Below the pieces are notes generated by a model that was given only the letters and a program-made list of their open reading frames with translations, was not told the origin of the DNA and ran no database searches. A stretch of DNA of 9,514 nt from Victivallaceae bacterium (GTDB taxonomy: Bacteria > Verrucomicrobiota > Lentisphaeria > Victivallales > Victivallaceae). The position numbers and the translations under genes are program-made. Below are positions 7,901-9,514 of this stretch, piece by piece. The stretch lies in NCBI GenBank assembly GCA_028717165.1, contig JAQUOK010000074.1:1-9514 (forward strand). The letters run 5' to 3'. Positions within the stretch are counted from its first letter, which is position 1. Each line of letters starts with the position of its first letter.

Positions 7901-8122
7901 GATTACCGCTATGTGGTTACATTGGAAAATATGGTGACAATGGCGAAAAAACAAGGGAAAAATACCGCCCAGGCGGAAGCGTTGCTTCGCGAGATCAAAG
8001 AAAACATTAGTCCTGATTTGCAATACTATTGGAAAGCCGGAGTGCCGAAACCGGAATTTTACGACAAAATACGCTGGAAAGTTGCTTCATCCATCCTTGA
8101 ACTGCAGGAGAAACTGAAATGA
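4952..8122 (+). CDS. Secreted LamG / galactose-binding-like / DUF4091 (GH123-like) protein (1056 aa)
   Basis: Residues 1-25 are a signal peptide with a good cleavage site (AASLA before EEG). Residues about 28-262 form a LamG-like concanavalin-A fold: GLVAFYDCDEGSGN, AVYFDG, VTIEAWIKG, WHHVAAVYDGNDMKIFIDG and the closing MDEIRLYNRALSAEEI. Residues about 270-485 resemble a malectin/galactose-binding-like sandwich (KFDFGASF, then GFGWTS). Residues about 520-680 match the beta-sandwich that precedes DUF4091/GH123 barrels (TPGEYEPVALGVYPLKNL, then EPGIYNGKVSF). The remainder is the barrel, ending in the family signature GPEGMIPFLCYEEIREGIDDYRYV (about 967-989, interrupted here only by length limits in nearby motifs). 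GH123 enzymes remove beta-linked N-acetylgalactosamine using an Asp-Glu pair; the likely equivalent here is Gly828-Glu829 (YPLGETSE), so that activity is doubtful. It is probably a hydrolase or a glycan-binding relative acting outside the cytoplasm. Its TGA overlaps the next gene's ATG. Confidence 0.78.
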   Translation: MVRHNIRKSIMTSLLFCSITAASLAEEGLVAFYDCDEGSGNILSDKSGNGFNAELQGNFSWVEGKKGRAVYFDGKTTWAKVPVSDKLRNAVKDAVTIEAWIKGAGVVLAGSKHGSYCNGSYQLSISRNGTNGKVGFTMYVDKLYHPQGFYMCGCNTLIDLDSWHHVAAVYDGNDMKIFIDGKAVKTQTYQYLKEGKQDAKVTHEHAGKHIIDRASGLNLGVHYSPSAGKDHFYGFFMGIMDEIRLYNRALSAEEIYTHFKDSREENKKESVVLNGKNGVVKFDFGASFLRFPGFIPCSPKDLYTKEKGFGWTSNNGLSSYVENFKTDNLCQDFVYLYGNGTEAEFNVDLPNGDYTGVVWMGDLENYTKISPQCHTLPVRSWEISSEGTTLLGKKVSLESFLKEYYQNVNNDYQGGDVWQKYIAPIYGPYIFSVKVRNNQLKLKFRLSLPQPSKKLAPLLAGRTDILPINALALYPESEKSFRTADLIEIKKKRRSNFYENFPLPAAPSGKQVPAYNSPNKDFILFTPHYMKRIYPDTVPTAEEIGKTFKTFATPGEYEPVALGVYPLKNLSDVKVTVDDLRSDKGLIKSGNIQVRMVHYIAKPSRCGDAGLHESPIKIEPSYLYKVPTPLNITKGFTRSFQLTIKVPENAEPGIYNGKVSFSCDRGQVALPLKLRVLPVRLKVPDIPIVAETYGGWLYTRCPYLAFPNCDDKYWKLVEDIDKDMKEHGLTSTEVSIRDTVQKWNIPEKKIVYNPELLKKHFQAYKAAGLPSKYIIIESLIPFHFNVLRKASYEIVGDAQWEQEVIAFFRKIKATAGEYGLEPVFYPLGETSECGKEGVARTARFFRMLMNKAPDIKMISNTTSSKWEIEMVSPYVDFIGLHSALDQESADHSWYGDKISSKAIDTIRAKKNYLLYNAGHVRFSWGLYPWATNAVGRVQEFYCSSKRDPYNFWDGVDDYISCVIPGPEGMIPFLCYEEIREGIDDYRYVVTLENMVTMAKKQGKNTAQAEALLREIKENISPDLQYYWKAGVPKPEFYDKIRWKVASSILELQEKLK
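8105..8110 (+). promoter_or_regulatory. Ribosome binding site CAGGAG of the second CBM9-like gene
   Basis: CAGGAG lies inside the end of the LamG/DUF4091 gene, 8 bases before ATG 8119. It supports a start that overlaps the upstream TGA as ATGA (8119-8122). Confidence 0.7.
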
Positions 8123-9402
8123 AATCCGGATGTTTTAACCTTGGCATAATATTCGGCCTGCTTTGGAGTGGCGGTCTGTCTGCCGCTCAACTTTACAGGA
8201 TCGAATTCGAAAAAGAAACGGTTTTTCCCAAAGTGTCACGAGAATATCTGCTGCTTCGCCCCTGCGACAAACAAGCGCCGCCCCGTATTGACGGGCGGCT
8301 TACCGACCCCTGCTGGGGAAATGCGGAAAAAATAGAATTTTCCGATACCGTGGTAAAGCTGATCTATGACGATAAAAATTTATATATCGGCTTTGAATGC
8401 AAAAAAAATACTCCCCTGAAGGCGAACCTGAAAGGACATGATATCAAATTCTGGAATGATGATAACGTGGAAATATTCATCGACTCCAACCATGACCACA
8501 AAACCTATTATCAGTTTGCGGTAACCCCGCAAGGCGCCCGATATGACGGTTTTATCATGGATAAAAAATGGGATGGTGACTGGCAGTCCGCCGTAACCGC
8601 AGTCAGGCAGGAATGGACAGCGGAAATCGCCATTCCCTGGAAGACTGTCGGGCTGGATCCTTTAATTCCCGGAACTGTGCTGGGCATAAATTTCAACAGT
8701 AATCATGAAAGCAAGAAATATGCAAGCTGGGCACGCTTGTCAGGCGCATCGCACCATGAGGCCGGCGCGTTTAATCATCTTATTCCGGGTAATTCCGATA
8801 TCGTGGTTAAGGATATTAAACCGGGAACCCCGATCATCGGCCCCAATATTTTGTTCCTTAAAGTCCTTAATAAGGACAAGCAGGCACGATATATCCGGAT
8901 AACGGCAGAAACGCCGGGGACAAAAACATCGGAGAAATTCAGCCTCCGTCCGGGAGAAAATGAAATAGAAGCGGGATACATGTTGAAGGAGCCCAAAGAA
9001 ACCGGGATATGCTTTTTCGGTGAGGATACGGCAACGGGGAAATTACTGTTCAGATATTGCCGTAATGTCACTCCTCAGAACCTGCCGCTTATTTATTGTA
9101 TGGCTTCCACTAATTATTATTATCCCTCAGACAATAATATTGCCACAACCGTCTTCATTGAAAACATTCCCTTGCGCAATCTTGCCAGGATGCGGCTTCA
9201 AATTAAGGCCGTCAAGGATGGTCATGAGATTTTTACCACTTCGACAGATAAAATTACGTCCAGGAAGATTCATTTTTTCCTGTATCCTCCAAAATTAGAA
9301 CCGGGAAATTATAAACTGGATTTTCAGTTATTTGATGAAGCGGGCAAAAATACAGGAAAAACAAGCAGGATGTTCTCATTAAATAAAGGTCCTTTCGATT
9401 AG
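8119..9402 (+). CDS. Secreted CBM9-like protein with Ig-like C-terminal domains (427 aa)
   Basis: The start at 8119 gives a signal peptide (hydrophobic NLGIIFGLLWSGGLSAA, probable cut near residue 22); Cys5 comes too early to be a lipobox. A CBM9-like domain covers about residues 45-230: PPRIDGRLTDPCWGNA, VKLIYDDKNLYIGFEC, WNDDNVEIFIDSNHDHKTYY, QFAVTPQGARYDG, EWTAEIAIPWKTVGLD and LGINFNSNHES. The remaining 190 residues look like two Ig-like beta-sandwiches (for example ILFLKVLNKD, then LEPGNYKLDFQLFDEAG), with no catalytic domain. It is a paralogue in fold, not a close copy, of the protein at 4095-4859 and is larger by the C-terminal half. Tight ATGA coupling to the LamG/DUF4091 gene suggests that the two are made together and act on the same extracytoplasmic glycan. 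The CBM9 assignment is firm; the C-terminal domain call and the ligand are tentative. Confidence 0.8.
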   Translation: MKSGCFNLGIIFGLLWSGGLSAAQLYRIEFEKETVFPKVSREYLLLRPCDKQAPPRIDGRLTDPCWGNAEKIEFSDTVVKLIYDDKNLYIGFECKKNTPLKANLKGHDIKFWNDDNVEIFIDSNHDHKTYYQFAVTPQGARYDGFIMDKKWDGDWQSAVTAVRQEWTAEIAIPWKTVGLDPLIPGTVLGINFNSNHESKKYASWARLSGASHHEAGAFNHLIPGNSDIVVKDIKPGTPIIGPNILFLKVLNKDKQARYIRITAETPGTKTSEKFSLRPGENEIEAGYMLKEPKETGICFFGEDTATGKLLFRYCRNVTPQNLPLIYCMASTNYYYPSDNNIATTVFIENIPLRNLARMRLQIKAVKDGHEIFTTSTDKITSRKIHFFLYPPKLEPGNYKLDFQLFDEAGKNTGKTSRMFSLNKGPFD

Positions 9403-9437
9403 GAATTATCTTTTTAATAAAATGGAGTAAAGAAATA

Positions 9438-9514
9438 ATGCGATCAATAAAAAATATTCTGTTGAGCGGAACTTTGCTGTTTTTTCCGTTATACGCCTCA
9501 TTCGCCGGTGAAAT
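9438..9514 (+). CDS. N-terminus of another exported protein, 3'-partial
   Basis: ATG 9438 is preceded by GGAG at 9424-9427 (10-base spacing) and opens a frame that runs to the window edge. The 25 visible residues form a typical Sec signal peptide: basic start (MRSIK), a hydrophobic stretch (ILLSGTLLFFPLY) and a probable cleavage site after ASFA. It lies 35 bases after the second CBM9-like gene with no terminator between, so it is probably the next gene of the operon. The mature part is outside the window, so its function cannot be stated. Confidence 0.7.
   Translation, partial: MRSIKNILLSGTLLFFPLYASFAGE

Noticed and set aside
9403..9437. Terminator after the second CBM9-like gene
   Set aside because: There is a short T run (CTTTTTAAT) but no inverted repeat in front of it, and another gene with its own ribosome binding site starts at once.

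Overview
The window reads as one strand of a bacterial genome carrying a run of co-oriented genes for secreted, carbohydrate-active proteins, preceded by the broken remains of a sugar-isomerase-type gene. The style of the proteins suggests a member of the PVC group (Lentisphaerota/Victivallales-like, or a related Kiritimatiellota/Planctomycetota lineage): very large multidomain hydrolases with Sec signal peptides, stand-alone CBM9-like proteins, and a LamG plus DUF4091/GH123-like protein. The taxon is an inference from protein style only; there is no rRNA or marker gene here.

Layout, all on the + strand. (1) 1-584: the 3' part of a xylose-isomerase-like TIM-barrel (sugar phosphate isomerase/epimerase) gene, interrupted by an in-frame TAA at 162-164 exactly where the family's first metal-binding glutamate is expected. 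(2) 634-4098: an 1154-residue secreted GH42/beta-galactosidase-like protein. (3) 4095-4859: a 254-residue secreted CBM9-like protein, joined to the previous gene by an ATGA overlap. (4) 4860-4951: a 92-base gap that begins with a perfect AGGAGG-driven six-codon ORF (ATG 4856). (5) 4952-8122: a 1056-residue secreted LamG / galactose-binding-like / DUF4091 (GH123-like) protein. (6) 8119-9402: a 427-residue secreted CBM9-like protein with Ig-like C-terminal domains, again joined by ATGA. (7) 9438-9514: the first 25 codons of another exported protein, cut by the window edge.

The five genes from 634 onward look like one operon: gaps are between -4 and 92 bases, each start has a Shine-Dalgarno sequence, and I see no convincing promoter or terminator between them. 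Every complete product starts with a Sec signal peptide and none has a lipobox. Two candidate hydrolases alternate with two stand-alone CBM9-like proteins, so the set is best read as an extracytoplasmic glycan-processing locus without SusC/SusD-type transporters in view. The target glycan cannot be read from the sequence. The upstream isomerase fragment would have fitted downstream sugar metabolism, but as written it cannot make an intact enzyme.

I found no tRNA, rRNA, CRISPR array, insertion sequence or other mobile element. All gene-free stretches are shorter than 100 bases.
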